This document shows, one piece after another, positions 1-8,254 of a stretch of 36,524 nucleotides of DNA; the stretch's first letter is position 1; every line of letters begins with the position of its first letter. Source of the DNA: Lyngbya aestuarii BL J (GTDB taxonomy: Bacteria > Cyanobacteriota > Cyanobacteriia > Cyanobacteriales > Microcoleaceae); contig NZ_AUZM01000062.1 in the NCBI RefSeq assembly GCF_000478195.2, positions 1 to 36,524 of the forward strand. The letters are read 5' to 3'. A program made the translations under genes and the position numbers. Under the pieces are notes generated by a model. The model searched no databases and had not been told where the DNA came from. It saw nothing but the letters and a program-made list of their open reading frames with translations.

Positions 1-330
1 TTGAAATGCTGAATAGGTTACACTCCATCCTTGAAGAATTACTCCACAAGTGGGATTGTAAATTAATTGAGTTTAACGGGGAAGACAATCATGTTCATCT
101 TCTTTTCCAATACCATCGGTGACATTGCTTTAAGTAATTTGGTTAATAATCTCAAATCTGTAACGTCTCGAAAGCTTAGACAAGAATTTTCCGACCACTT
201 AAATTCTTTTTACTGGAAAGATGTTTTATGGAATGGCTCTTACTTTGTTGCTAGTTGCGGCGGAGTTACTATTTCAACCTTAAGACAATACATTGAAAAC
301 CAAAACAAACCTAATTCCGATAAACCCTGA
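1..330 (+). pseudogene. tnpA: IS200/IS605 Y1 transposase TnpA, 5'-truncated by the window, frameshifted
   Basis: TnpA is the HUH/Y1 single-strand transposase of IS200/IS605 elements. Frame 3 from base 3 reads EMLNRLHSILEELLHKW and continues to NHVHLLFQYHR, then a stop at 111-119. The HUH pair is the HVH in that stretch. Homology continues in frame 1 from about base 120 (DIALSNLVNNLKSVTSRK), through WNGSYFVASCGG, to LRQYIENQ, whose Tyr is the expected catalytic residue. Removing one G near 115-117 rejoins the two frames as ...QYHRDIALSN, so the gene carries a +1 frameshift. Both catalytic motifs survive on either side, so the break is recent or a sequencing error. The apparent TTG-started 87-aa frame at 67-330 is an artefact of this shift. 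Confidence 0.8.
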
Positions 331-341
331 CCGCAATTCAT

Positions 342-435
342 CTCACGCTGCTCTGTCGGGTCAGACGTGAGGCTTCTTGGGGAAGAAGCTAAATCGTGAG
401 GTTTAGGAAGTTCCCGTGATCATCTTCGATTTAGC
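342..435 (+). repeat. Two hairpins in the IS right end
   Basis: The first hairpin has arms CTCACG (342-347) and CGTGAG (366-371), just after the tnpA stop. The second has perfect 9-bp arms GCTAAATCG (388-396) and CGATTTAGC (427-435) around a 30-nt interior. IS200/IS605 transposases recognise subterminal hairpins in single-stranded DNA, so the second is the likelier TnpA site and the first may be a transcription stop. That split of roles is inferred. Confidence 0.65.
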
Positions 436-452
436 GGGAGAGGATGTCAACA

Positions 453-470
453 CGGGTGACTGTTGACTGT
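453..470. repeat. Heptameric short tandem repeat (STRR-like)
   Basis: Two tandem copies of TGACTGT (457-463, 464-470) follow CGGG, directly after the IS end. The 13-mer ACGGGTGACTGTT recurs at 30945-30957. Heptameric short tandem repeats are common in filamentous cyanobacteria. The rest of 471-544 shows nothing I can name. Confidence 0.5.
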
Positions 471-544
471 CAAGCCTTCCTGTCCCGGAAAGCGTTAAGC
501 TGTGTTAATATCGTTCAAATACTTATAATCGCAACAGATCGTCA

Positions 545-1042
545 ATGGGCAACGTTCTAGTATTGAACGCCTCCTATGAACCGCTAAATATTACCAGTTG
601 GCGGCGGGCGGTGGTCTTGTTACTTAAGCAGAAAGCCGAACAGGTTGAGCATAACGGAAAGTACCTTCTACCTGACTTTCCTCTACCGACTGTGATCAGA
701 TTACGCCACTATGTCAGAGTTCCTTACAAAGACATTCCTCTAACGCGCAGGAATATCTTGCACCGGGATGGTCACACTTGTCAATATTGTCATTATGTCG
801 GAGATGAGCTAACGCTTGATCATGTGATTCCGCGATCGCGAGGCGGTGGCGAAACCTGGGAAAATTTAGTCGCCGCTTGTGTTCGCTGTAATGTCAAAAA
901 GGGGAGTCGTACGCCCCGAGAGGCAAACATGATACTGCGTCATCCCCCGCGAAAACCGTACAGTAGTCTTTACTTTGAAGTAACGAAACACCTAAAAAGC
1001 GGTATGAATCAAGAATGGCAAAAATATATAATTGGTCTTTGA
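545..1042 (+). CDS. HNH endonuclease family protein
   Basis: A 165-aa protein of a family found in most cyanobacteria. An N-terminal segment (about 1-70, beginning VLVLNASYEPLN) precedes an HNH domain at about 75-125. The domain has a zinc-binding pair CQYC, the core LDHVIPRSRGG, an ENLVAAC segment and a second pair CVRC followed by Asn. All metal-ligand and catalytic positions of the fold (LDH and the CxxC knuckles) are present, so it should cut or nick nucleic acid. Its target is unknown and no partner gene is adjacent. The ATG at 545 gives the usual family length and N-terminus, although the ribosome site is weak. A strong terminator follows the stop at once, so it is transcribed apart from sixA. 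Confidence 0.88.
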   Translation: MGNVLVLNASYEPLNITSWRRAVVLLLKQKAEQVEHNGKYLLPDFPLPTVIRLRHYVRVPYKDIPLTRRNILHRDGHTCQYCHYVGDELTLDHVIPRSRGGGETWENLVAACVRCNVKKGSRTPREANMILRHPPRKPYSSLYFEVTKHLKSGMNQEWQKYIIGL

Positions 1043-1071
1043 CCCCTGTTGGCTGAAAAAACAGGGGTTTT
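1043..1071 (+). terminator. Rho-independent terminator after the HNH gene
   Basis: Perfect 8-bp stem CCCCTGTT (1043-1050) / AACAGGGG (1060-1067) with a 9-nt loop, followed by TTTT. The stem begins one base past the HNH stop codon. Confidence 0.85.
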
Positions 1072-1168
1072 GTTATTTATGTCACCGTTTTGACCGTTTC
1101 TTCAGTGAATCCTGTTCTCTGGAAAATTCTGCTATGCTAAAGTTTCAAGTTGAATAAGAATCCTTGCG

Positions 1169-1666
1169 ATGACCCATCTTTACTTGATTCGTCATGGCAT
1201 TGCCGCAGATCGAGAACTTTACGAAATAGACGAAGAACGTCCTTTAACCAAAGACGGCGATCGCAAAACCCGAAAGGTTGCACAAAAGCTGAAGTCATTA
1301 AACCTAAAATTTGATATCGTGCTGTCAAGTCCGTTAGTGCGGGCGCGTCAAACAGCCGACATTCTCAAATCTGTCGGTTTAACGGATCATGTCGAAGAAT
1401 TTCCCCCCCTCGCGCCCGAGGGAGAGATTAACTTTTGGTTGGACTGGTATCGAAACTGGAGTCACAGCGGAGGGGATAGCCTCGCCCTCGTCGGACATGA
1501 ACCGGATCTCGGAAATTGGGCGGAAGTGCTGATTTGGGGAGATATCCGAGAGGCGTTGATCGTCAAAAAAGCGGGTATTATTGGGATAACTTTACCGGAA
1601 ACGGGTTCACTGGTGGGCAATAGTCAACTGTTGTGGCTAACTCCGCCAAAATTTTTGTTGAGTTAG
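1169..1666 (+). CDS. sixA: Phosphohistidine phosphatase SixA
   Basis: A 165-aa histidine-phosphatase-superfamily enzyme expected to remove phosphate from phosphohistidine, as on HPt domains of two-component relays. The N-terminal motif LIRHG holds the nucleophile His9. SSPLVRARQTA (about 52-62) supplies the second arginine, and LVGHEPDL (about 108-115) holds the second catalytic His. The length matches SixA and is much shorter than phosphoglycerate mutases. It is cytoplasmic, with no signal or membrane segment. It stands alone between a terminator and gltA, with no histidine kinase next to it, so its substrate cannot be read from context. Confidence 0.88.
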   Translation: MTHLYLIRHGIAADRELYEIDEERPLTKDGDRKTRKVAQKLKSLNLKFDIVLSSPLVRARQTADILKSVGLTDHVEEFPPLAPEGEINFWLDWYRNWSHSGGDSLALVGHEPDLGNWAEVLIWGDIREALIVKKAGIIGITLPETGSLVGNSQLLWLTPPKFLLS

Positions 1667-1765
1667 TCAAACTGTCACAATAATTAAATGTTGTCAAAAT
1701 AGCAACTGGATTAGTTGTTCTGATAATGTACCCTGAATAGGTTATATGTACATTGAGAAACGGCT

Positions 1766-2944
1766 ATGACTTTCGTCGGCGAATACAAGCCTGGTTTAGA
1801 AGGTGTTCCTGCAACCTTGTCCAGTATTAGCTACGTCGATGGGCAAAAGGGAATACTTGAATATCGAGGCATTCGGGTTGAGGAACTGGCCCAAAAGAGT
1901 TCCTTTTTAGAAGTGGCTTATCTGCTGATTTGGGGGAAACTTCCAACTCAGGAGGAAATCGATAGCTTCGAGCATGATATTCGCTACCATCGTCGGATTA
2001 AATATCGCATTCGAGATATGATGAAATGTTTCCCAGAAACAGGTCATCCGATGGATGCGCTGCAAACCTCTGCCGCTGCATTGGGTTTGTTTTACTCCCG
2101 GCGTGCTTTGGATAATCCTCAGTACATTGGAGAAGCGGTCGTGCGACTGTTGGCGAAAATCCCGACGATGGTCGCTGCTTTTAAACTGATGCGGAAGGGA
2201 AATGACGCGGTACAACCGAGAGATGATCTCGACTATTCGGCAAATTTTCTCTATATGCTCAATGAACGAGAACCCCATCCGCTAGCGGCTAAGGTGTTTG
2301 ATGTCTGTTTGATGCTTCATGCTGAACATACCATCAATGCTTCGACCTTTTCGGCCATGGTGACGGCTTCGACCTTAACTGATCCTTACGCAGTGGTGGC
2401 GTCTGCGGTGGGAACGTTGGCCGGGCCTTTGCATGGCGGGGCAAATGAAGAAGTCTTGTTTATGTTGGAAGACATTGGTTCGGTGGAGAATGTTAGACCT
2501 TACCTCGATGGACTTTTAGAACGGAAAGCTAAAATCATGGGGTTTGGCCATCGTGTCTACAAAGTTAAAGATCCTCGCGCGACGATTTTGCAAAAGTTGG
2601 CCGAAGAATTATTTGAGCAGTTTGGCCATGACAAATATTATGAAATTGCGGTGGAACTCGAAGCGGCGGTTCAAGACAAACTAGGACATAAGGGCATCTA
2701 TCCTAATGTAGATTTTTACTCGGGTTTAGTTTATCGCAAGTTAGGGATTCCGACGGATTTATTTACTCCGATTTTTGCGATCGCTCGGGTGGCGGGATGG
2801 TTGGCACATTGGAAAGAACAACTCGGTAAAAATCGCATTTACCGTCCCACTCAAATCTATACGGGTTCTCACGGTGAACCTTACATTCCGATTGATGAAC
2901 GGGCGGTGCCTCTCGGCGATCCCCTTGAACAAGAGGGAAACTAA
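1766..2944 (+). CDS. gltA: Citrate synthase
   Basis: A 392-aa enzyme condensing oxaloacetate and acetyl-CoA to citrate, the carbon entry to 2-oxoglutarate in cyanobacteria. The catalytic triad is visible: His223 in GPLHGGANEE, His262 in GFGHRVYK and Asp316 in VDFYSG, equivalent to His264, His305 and Asp362 of the E. coli enzyme. The HAEHTINAST block lies near 185. The N-terminus (PGLEGVPATLSSISYVDG) is typical of the short bacterial citrate/methylcitrate synthase group. The adjacent cyanobacterial NDH-1 genes and the absence of prp genes favour citrate synthase over 2-methylcitrate synthase. ndhA follows after 236 bases. Confidence 0.93.
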   Translation: MTFVGEYKPGLEGVPATLSSISYVDGQKGILEYRGIRVEELAQKSSFLEVAYLLIWGKLPTQEEIDSFEHDIRYHRRIKYRIRDMMKCFPETGHPMDALQTSAAALGLFYSRRALDNPQYIGEAVVRLLAKIPTMVAAFKLMRKGNDAVQPRDDLDYSANFLYMLNEREPHPLAAKVFDVCLMLHAEHTINASTFSAMVTASTLTDPYAVVASAVGTLAGPLHGGANEEVLFMLEDIGSVENVRPYLDGLLERKAKIMGFGHRVYKVKDPRATILQKLAEELFEQFGHDKYYEIAVELEAAVQDKLGHKGIYPNVDFYSGLVYRKLGIPTDLFTPIFAIARVAGWLAHWKEQLGKNRIYRPTQIYTGSHGEPYIPIDERAVPLGDPLEQEGN

Positions 2945-2960
2945 AGAAACTCAAAAGACA

Positions 2961-3010
2961 GAGGAGAACAGTTTCAAAGGTGAAATGAGGTGAAGTGATG
3001 ATTTCTCCTC
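2961..3010 (+). promoter_or_regulatory. Long-range hairpin between gltA and ndhA
   Basis: GAGGAGAA (2961-2968) and TTCTCCTC (3003-3010) form a perfect 8-bp stem around 34 bases. No T-run follows, so it is not a standard terminator. It could stabilise or attenuate the gltA-ndhA message. A TATACT hexamer at 3066-3071 might be the -10 of a separate ndhA promoter, but no convincing -35 lies 16-18 bases upstream. Confidence 0.35.
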
Positions 3011-3180
3011 CTGGAAAAAACCGCTCAAATTTTTCGTCGGTGTTAATTTGGCTGCGGTCGAACGTTATACTGAATCTGGAGTAAGGTTTTAAAGAATCTT
3101 TACAAACAAGGGCAGATTAACGCTCGTTTGATAGAGCGATGTCAAAATGTTGTGGATAATTGAAGTTTGAGTCTGGATAA

Positions 3181-4299
3181 ATGAACCCAGGAATTGACTT
3201 ACAAGGAAGTTTTGTCCAAGCCTTGATGGATTTTGGTATACCCCCAGGTACAGCTAAACTCATCTGGATGCCCTTACCAATGGGATTAATGTTGGTGGCA
3301 GCAACGGTGGGTGTACTCGGTTCGGTTTGGTTGGAACGAAAAATCTCAGCCGCCGCCCAACAACGGATTGGCCCGGAATTTATTGGGCCATTGGGAACGT
3401 TGGCTCCGGCAGCCGATGGGTTGAAGTTGCTATTTAAGGAAGATATTGTTCCGGCTTTGGCTGACCCCTGGCTTTTTACCTTGGGGCCAATCATTGTGGC
3501 GATTCCCGTGTTTCTGTCCTACCTGATCGTCCCGTTTGGGCAGAATCTGATCATTAGCGACTTGGGAACTGCAATTTTTCTGTGGATTGCCTTATCGAGC
3601 ATACAACCGATTGGCTTGCTGATGTCCGGTTATGCTTCAAACAATAAATACTCGCTGCTGGGAGGCTTACGAGCGGCAGCTCAATCCATTAGTTATGAAA
3701 TCCCTCTGGCTTTAGCGGTTTTGGCGATTGTGATGATGTCCAATAGCCTCAGCACCATTGATATCGTTGAACAACAATCCGGTTACGGTATCCTGGGCTG
3801 GAATGTTTGGCGCCAACCGGTGGGCTTTCTGATTTTTTGGATCGCCGCTTTAGCAGAATGTGAACGTCTACCCTTTGATTTACCGGAAGCCGAAGAAGAA
3901 TTGGTGGCTGGATATCAAACTGAATATACTGGGATGAAATTCGCCCTGTACTATTTGGCTTCTTATGTGAATTTGCTGCTATCGTCGCTGTTGGTGGCGG
4001 TGCTGTATTTGGGCGGTTGGGATTTTCCCATTCCGGTTGAGGCTTTAGCCGGTTGGTTAAATCTCAGTGAAACGACACCCTGGTTACAGGTGATTACAGG
4101 TTCTTTGGGGATTACCATGACCCTGCTGAAAGCCTATGTGTTAGTCTTTACCGCCATTCTGTTGCGTTGGACGTTACCTCGGGTACGGATTGACCAATTG
4201 TTGAATCTCGGTTGGAAGTTCTTGCTTCCAGTCGCGTTGGTGAATTTACTTCTCACCGCCGCCTTAAAATTAGCTTTCCCGATCGCATTTGGGGGATAA
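3181..4299 (+). CDS. ndhA: NAD(P)H-quinone oxidoreductase subunit 1 (NdhA)
   Basis: A 372-aa membrane subunit of the thylakoid NDH-1 complex (respiration and cyclic electron flow around photosystem I). It is homologous to NuoH and lies beside the plastoquinone cavity. It has about eight hydrophobic helices. Family motifs are [16 protein letters not shown] (about 50-65), [27 protein letters not shown] and [25 protein letters not shown], the last being the acidic loop at the quinone site. The ATG at 3181 gives the standard cyanobacterial N-terminus [11 protein letters not shown]. It is followed by ndhI, ndhG and ndhE on the same strand, the usual cyanobacterial order. Confidence 0.96.
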   Translation: MNPGIDLQGSFVQALMDFGIPPGTAKLIWMPLPMGLMLVAATVGVLGSVWLERKISAAAQQRIGPEFIGPLGTLAPAADGLKLLFKEDIVPALADPWLFTLGPIIVAIPVFLSYLIVPFGQNLIISDLGTAIFLWIALSSIQPIGLLMSGYASNNKYSLLGGLRAAAQSISYEIPLALAVLAIVMMSNSLSTIDIVEQQSGYGILGWNVWRQPVGFLIFWIAALAECERLPFDLPEAEEELVAGYQTEYTGMKFALYYLASYVNLLLSSLLVAVLYLGGWDFPIPVEALAGWLNLSETTPWLQVITGSLGITMTLLKAYVLVFTAILLRWTLPRVRIDQLLNLGWKFLLPVALVNLLLTAALKLAFPIAFGG

Positions 4300-4488
4300 T
4301 TGACGCTAATTTTAAAGACGTGAGCAAGCGAAGGCCGGAAAGACTGAAAGTTTGAGGAGATTTAGCGTTTCCTTGGTTCTTCTGTCCTTTGCCCTCACCA
4401 GAACGATTAAATTCTGTCGTCAAGGTTGAGTCTAATCCCAGCTCAACAATTGCGATCGCTATATTGTTACAACTTGAGAGAGAATCCC

Positions 4489-5097
4489 ATGTTAAAGTTT
4501 CTAAATCAAGTCACAGACTACGCCAAAGACACTTTTCAAGCCGCTAAATATATTGGTCAAGGGTTATCTGTAACTTTTGATCATATGCGTCGCCGTCCGA
4601 TTACAGTTCAGTATCCTTACGAAAAATTGATTCCTTCTGAACGGTTTAGAGGTCGGATTCATTTTGAGTTTGATAAGTGTATTTCTTGTGAAGTTTGTGT
4701 GCGAGTTTGTCCGATTAACTTGCCTGTTGTAGACTGGGAGTTTAATAAGGAAAATAAGAAAAAACAACTTAAGCACTACAGTATCGACTTCGGGGTTTGT
4801 ATTTTCTGCGGAAACTGTGTAGAATACTGCCCGACAAACTGTTTATCGATGACAGAAGAATACGAGTTGGCAGCCTATGATCGCCATGAGTTGAACTATG
4901 ATAACGTGGCACTCGGACGTTTACCCTACAAGGTGACTAATGATCCGATGGTGACTCCACTGCGAGAACTTGCCTATCTACCCAAGGGAGTGATGGACCC
5001 TCACGATCTTCCTAAAACTGCACGTCGGGCAGGTTTGCGTCCTGAAGAAATTCTGGAACAAATGGAAGAAAAACAAGAATCAAAAGATGAGAATTAG
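4489..5097 (+). CDS. ndhI: NAD(P)H-quinone oxidoreductase subunit I (NdhI, 2x[4Fe-4S])
   Basis: A 202-aa peripheral-arm subunit of NDH-1 that passes electrons through two [4Fe-4S] clusters. The cluster motifs are [12 protein letters not shown] (about 64-75) and [12 protein letters not shown] (about 103-114), each with the full CxxCxxCxxxCP set. The start is the ATG at 4489: the protein then begins [14 protein letters not shown] as in other cyanobacteria, and a GAGAGA ribosome site lies upstream. An in-frame TTG at 4426 would add 21 residues foreign to the family. The 189-base gap after ndhA contains a HIP1 site at 4452. The C-terminal 35 residues are charged and probably flexible. Confidence 0.95.
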   Translation: MLKFLNQVTDYAKDTFQAAKYIGQGLSVTFDHMRRRPITVQYPYEKLIPSERFRGRIHFEFDKCISCEVCVRVCPINLPVVDWEFNKENKKKQLKHYSIDFGVCIFCGNCVEYCPTNCLSMTEEYELAAYDRHELNYDNVALGRLPYKVTNDPMVTPLRELAYLPKGVMDPHDLPKTARRAGLRPEEILEQMEEKQESKDEN

Positions 5098-5192
5098 GTA
5101 GTTCTCAAGAGAAGATAGGCAATGCGTAAGTTTGCCTTGTCTTCTCTATTTTTCCATTGTCAATTCAGCACAGAAATAAGGAAAAAAGAGTT

Positions 5193-5819
5193 GTGAATTT
5201 AGCCGAAGGGGTTCAAATTGTATCGTTTGGTCTGCTCACTGTGATGATGCTGGGAGCGGCTTTAGGGGTGGTTTTGCTGGAAAATATTGTCTACTCTGCC
5301 TTTTTGTTGGGCGGGGTATTTATGAGTATGGCAGGGCTGTATCTTCTCCTCAATGCTGATTTTGTAGCAGCCGCACAAGTTCTGATTTATGTCGGTTCGG
5401 TGAATGTCTTAATCCTATTCGGGATTATGTTGGTGAACAAGCAGGAAAGCTTTAAAGTCTTGCCGAATGCTTGGGTTCGCAAAGGGGCAACGGCTTTGGT
5501 TTGTTCGGGGTTATTTGCCCTACTGAGTACGATGGTATTGTCTACTCCCTGGATGTCCCAAGCTACTGTTAGTGTTCCCCCTGAAGAAAGTTCAATTATG
5601 ATTATTGGACAGCACTTTTTCAGTGACTTCTTGTTACCTTTTGAGTTAGCCTCTGTATTTTTGTTAATGGCAATGGTCGGTGCGATTATTTTGGCTCGTC
5701 GAGATTTTATCCCCGATTTAATCCCCGAAGAAAAAATTCAAACTCCGGGTTGGACTTTACAAGAACGTCCGCGTGAATTGCTTTCTGTTTCGAGTCAACA
5801 ATCTTCTTCTGAACGTTAA
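5193..5819 (+). CDS. ndhG: NAD(P)H-quinone oxidoreductase subunit 6 (NdhG)
   Basis: A 208-aa membrane subunit, homologue of NuoJ. Five hydrophobic helices are visible, including ENIVYSAFLLGGVF and the conserved DFVAAAQVLIYVGSVNVLILFGIM. The start chosen is GTG 5193 (MNLAEGVQIVSFG), the family's normal N-terminus, with AAGGA about 10 bases upstream. An in-frame TTG at 5157 adds 12 polar residues without family support. The C-terminal tail after about residue 170 (RRDFIPDLIPEEK onward) is soluble. It lies 95 bases after ndhI and 81 before ndhE. Confidence 0.94.
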   Translation: MNLAEGVQIVSFGLLTVMMLGAALGVVLLENIVYSAFLLGGVFMSMAGLYLLLNADFVAAAQVLIYVGSVNVLILFGIMLVNKQESFKVLPNAWVRKGATALVCSGLFALLSTMVLSTPWMSQATVSVPPEESSIMIIGQHFFSDFLLPFELASVFLLMAMVGAIILARRDFIPDLIPEEKIQTPGWTLQERPRELLSVSSQQSSSER

Positions 5820-5900
5820 GATTTTTGTGGATTTCCCCGACTCAACAGAGAGAAATTACTATTTTTAACTCAGTAATAAGTTAGGAGAGACAAGCCATTC

Positions 5901-6212
5901 ATGGAATTACAGTTAGAGTATTTTTTGGTCGTTGCCGCAGCTTTATTCTGTATTGGTATTTATGGATTAATTACCAGCAGAAATGCAGTTCGAGTTTTGA
6001 TGTCAATTGAGTTACTGTTAAATGCGGTTAACTTGAATTTGATGGGATTTTCTAATTATTTAGATGGAAACGAAATCAAAGGTCAAGTCTTTACCGTGTT
6101 TGTGATTACAGTAGCAGCAGCAGAAGCGGCTGTCGGTTTAGCAATTGTATTAACCATTTATCGGAACCGCAATACGGTTGATATGGAAGAATTTAACCTA
6201 TTGAAGTGGTAA
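5901..6212 (+). CDS. ndhE: NAD(P)H-quinone oxidoreductase subunit 4L (NdhE)
   Basis: A 103-aa membrane subunit, homologue of NuoK, with three transmembrane helices. The helix-2 Glu of [15 protein letters not shown] and the helix-3 Glu of [14 protein letters not shown] are both present; in the family these acidic residues belong to the proton-translocating path. Length and both ends match the family exactly. It is the last gene of the ndhA-I-G-E run. The next gene is on the opposite strand, with a hairpin repeat between them. Confidence 0.96.
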   Translation: MELQLEYFLVVAAALFCIGIYGLITSRNAVRVLMSIELLLNAVNLNLMGFSNYLDGNEIKGQVFTVFVITVAAAEAAVGLAIVLTIYRNRNTVDMEEFNLLKW

Positions 6213-6216
6213 TTTA

Positions 6217-6300
6217 ATCCCCCCTAACCCTCTTTTGTAAGGGGAGAAAAGAAACAGGAATTCTTGAAAGTCCCCCTTTTAAGGGGGATTTAGGGGGATA
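6217..6300. repeat. G/C-run inverted repeat between ndhE and a convergent gene
   Basis: Outer arms ATCCCCCCTAA (6217-6227 region) and TTAGGGGGAT (6290-6299) pair with one G missing. Inside, CCCCCTTTTAAGGGGG (6272-6287) is a second near-palindrome. This is the widespread cyanobacterial dispersed repeat of the type TCCCCC...GGGGGA. Between two convergent genes it may end transcription both ways. A fragment of similar sequence (TAACCCCCCCTTTTGTAA) occurs near 12741. Confidence 0.65.
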
Positions 6301-6365
6301 TTTAAGAGATAAAATCATCTGTAAGATTGTTTTTTCAATTTTATATTAATTCCGAATTTCCATCT

Positions 6366-6680
6366 TTAAGACGGTTGCCATTGATATTGACTCAGCTTGA
6401 TTTTCCCGTCTGAAGTCAAGATTATTCCTTCTTCTTCGAGAAGTGTTTTCTGAAGATAGTCAGTGCCCTGGCGTAACGTAGAGTGAGAAATTTCGCCTTT
6501 AGCGTTAATCACCCGATGCCAAGGAATATCAGAAGATTGAATATCAACTCGATACAACGCATAGCCAACCAAACGCGCTTTTCCGGCTAAATTCGCCAAC
6601 TCTGCAACTTGTCCGTAGGTGGCAACTTTCCCGACCGGAATCTGACGAACTATATCATAAATTATATCATAGGTAGACAT
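6366..6680 (-). CDS. Alkyltransferase-like (ATL) DNA-repair protein
   Basis: A 104-aa protein equal to the C-terminal domain of O6-alkylguanine-DNA alkyltransferase. The DNA-binding segment VGKVATYGQVAELA (about 17-30) is intact. The active-site motif PCHRV of the repair enzyme reads PWHRVI here (about 53-58): Trp replaces the alkyl-accepting Cys. That substitution, with this short length, defines ATL proteins. They flip and bind O6-alkylguanine without repairing it and hand the site to nucleotide excision repair. No excision-repair gene is adjacent. It ends 24 bases before the kinase start region on the same strand, downstream of it, so the kinase gene is 5' of this one and they may be co-transcribed. 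Confidence 0.9.
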   Translation of the reverse strand: MSTYDIIYDIVRQIPVGKVATYGQVAELANLAGKARLVGYALYRVDIQSSDIPWHRVINAKGEISHSTLRQGTDYLQKTLLEEEGIILTSDGKIKLSQYQWQPS

Positions 6681-6704
6681 AAATCCTTGAAGTTTTTATT
6701 GAAT

Positions 6705-8069
6705 TTATCTGAACTTTAATTGTCGCAAAAAATTGGAGATTTCAGCAACCAACCATTCTTGTTCCCTTGGGGTGAGTGAAGAACCAAACTCATGCTTTTT
6801 CACACCTTCAAAGAGGGCGCAATTGGTCGCGTGTTTTCCGTAGGTTTTGATGTGCGTATTATTAATAAAAACTCTCTCTAAACCTGCCGTTTCTCCCGTG
6901 ACTTTATGAGAGAATGCCAAACATTTCCGGTCAATTAAAAACTCATTTTTATGGATTTTGATATTAGTTTTCCCGCCATAAATCCACATCAGATTGGCGA
7001 TCAAAGCGAAACCGATGCCCACAGTAGGAACGAAGATCAACAGACTCTCAAATCCCTCCGTTATCAATAGAGTTATTGATAACATAGATATAAATCCGTT
7101 CCAAATGAGGGTAATAATCCACAAAGGTATATGCTCTACTCGAAAACCCGCAGGAGGAATATCAATAATTAAGCTTTCGGAGGTTTTTTTGATTTTGACT
7201 CGACTTCCTTTAGGTTTTTTATGAAAATATTGAACAATAGAGTTAGCAGAAGAAATTATCTCCGAGTTGTTTTGAAGTGCATTTAAAGCTTCTGTTGCTG
7301 ACTGAAACCGATCTTCAAACATCGGTTCTAATATTATTTCTAACCAGTCGGCAAATTGGGGCGAAACTTGTACACAAGAACGAAAATCTATATTCATTCG
7401 TTTTTGAGGAAGTTCATCGGGGGAACGGTGGGTTAATAAATACAACAAAGTACCGCCCAAACTATACAAATCTGAAGCACAATAAGCCTTTCCTCGCAAC
7501 TGTTCCGGTGGCATATATCCAACCGTTCCGACGAACGTTCCACTGAAAGATATTGTATTACGATAGATATCTTGAACCGCCCCAAAATCCACCAAAAATA
7601 TTTCCCCGTCAGCCTGTCGGATAATATTTTGGGGTTTGATATCCCGATGAATAATAGACGGGTTGAGTTGATGTAAGTAGCTAAGAATCTCTAAAATTTT
7701 TATCGCTATTTGCTTAATTTCCACTTCAGTTGGATGCCAACCTCTTGCAACCCAAGCGGCTAAAGAGTCTCCAGAAACCAATTCTCGAATTAAATAAAAA
7801 CATCGATCTTCTTCTGTATCAAGGTGAAAATAATCAAGATATTTGGGAATTCCGGGATGATGTAAAGTGGCGAGAACTTTAGCTTCCCGTTCAAATAATT
7901 CTAATATTTTCCAATCTTTGGCTTGTCGCAAGGAAACGGCTTTAACGGCGACTCGTTGATAATTTGTCAGATCTTCGGCTTCGTAGGTGATTCCCATTCC
8001 GCCTTCACCCAATGGGGTGACAATGCGATAACGTTCGGCGATGATATTGTTGGGTTGGTGTAGAGTCAT
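6705..8069 (-). CDS. Membrane-anchored Ser/Thr protein kinase
   Basis: A 454-aa Hanks-type kinase (PknB-like). Residues 14-270 form a complete kinase domain: glycine loop GEGGMG (21-26), ATP lysine Lys43, catalytic loop HRDIKPQN (141-148, Asp143), DFG at 161-163 and the APE-like PPEQLRG. It should therefore be active. After a linker come two hydrophobic helices (about 318-362), then a soluble tail of about 90 residues without a name, so the kinase domain faces the cytoplasm. The tail has none of the usual sensor repeats (PASTA, WD40, pentapeptide). The ATL gene follows 24 bases downstream. ATG 8069 gives the standard distance to the glycine loop. Confidence 0.9.
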   Translation of the reverse strand: MTLHQPNNIIAERYRIVTPLGEGGMGITYEAEDLTNYQRVAVKAVSLRQAKDWKILELFEREAKVLATLHHPGIPKYLDYFHLDTEEDRCFYLIRELVSGDSLAAWVARGWHPTEVEIKQIAIKILEILSYLHQLNPSIIHRDIKPQNIIRQADGEIFLVDFGAVQDIYRNTISFSGTFVGTVGYMPPEQLRGKAYCASDLYSLGGTLLYLLTHRSPDELPQKRMNIDFRSCVQVSPQFADWLEIILEPMFEDRFQSATEALNALQNNSEIISSANSIVQYFHKKPKGSRVKIKKTSESLIIDIPPAGFRVEHIPLWIITLIWNGFISMLSITLLITEGFESLLIFVPTVGIGFALIANLMWIYGGKTNIKIHKNEFLIDRKCLAFSHKVTGETAGLERVFINNTHIKTYGKHATNCALFEGVKKHEFGSSLTPREQEWLVAEISNFLRQLKFR

Positions 8070-8254
8070 GTTGACGTTTCTCCCGTTAAACCCCTGATTA
8101 GTCTATTATGGCTTAAAAATTTACTGCGTCAAACGGGTTAATCTAATCACTTACAACCAATATTGGGAATTTGACGAACTTTATTGTAAATTTTACCATA
8201 GTGTAGATATCAATAATTACTCTAACAAGGAAAAAGTAGGATAATTAGTGAGGT

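Larger units (their letters stand above)
1..452 (+). mobile_element. IS200/IS605-family element, right part only
   Basis: The left part lies outside the window. What remains is the 3' two thirds of a Y1 transposase gene (stop at 330) and about 120 bases of right end with two hairpins. The end reads GGGAGAGGATGTCAAC, close to the GGGAGGATGTCA-type right ends I know from cyanobacterial IS200/IS605 elements, so the boundary is placed near 450-452. No tnpB lies between tnpA and the right end, so this is a tnpA-only (IS200-like) copy or an IS605 derivative that lost tnpB. The exact end and target tetranucleotide cannot be fixed without the left end or an empty site. Confidence 0.7.

Noticed and set aside
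1907-2278. 123-aa frame opposite gltA
   Set aside because: Shadow of the citrate synthase gene with no recognisable features.
3048-3071. Promoter TTGGCT / TATACT before ndhA
   Set aside because: The spacer is only 12 bases, too short for a sigma-70 promoter; only the -10-like hexamer is mentioned.
4426-4488. Upstream TTG start for NdhI
   Set aside because: The extra 21 residues are not found in the family, and ATG 4489 has a good ribosome site.
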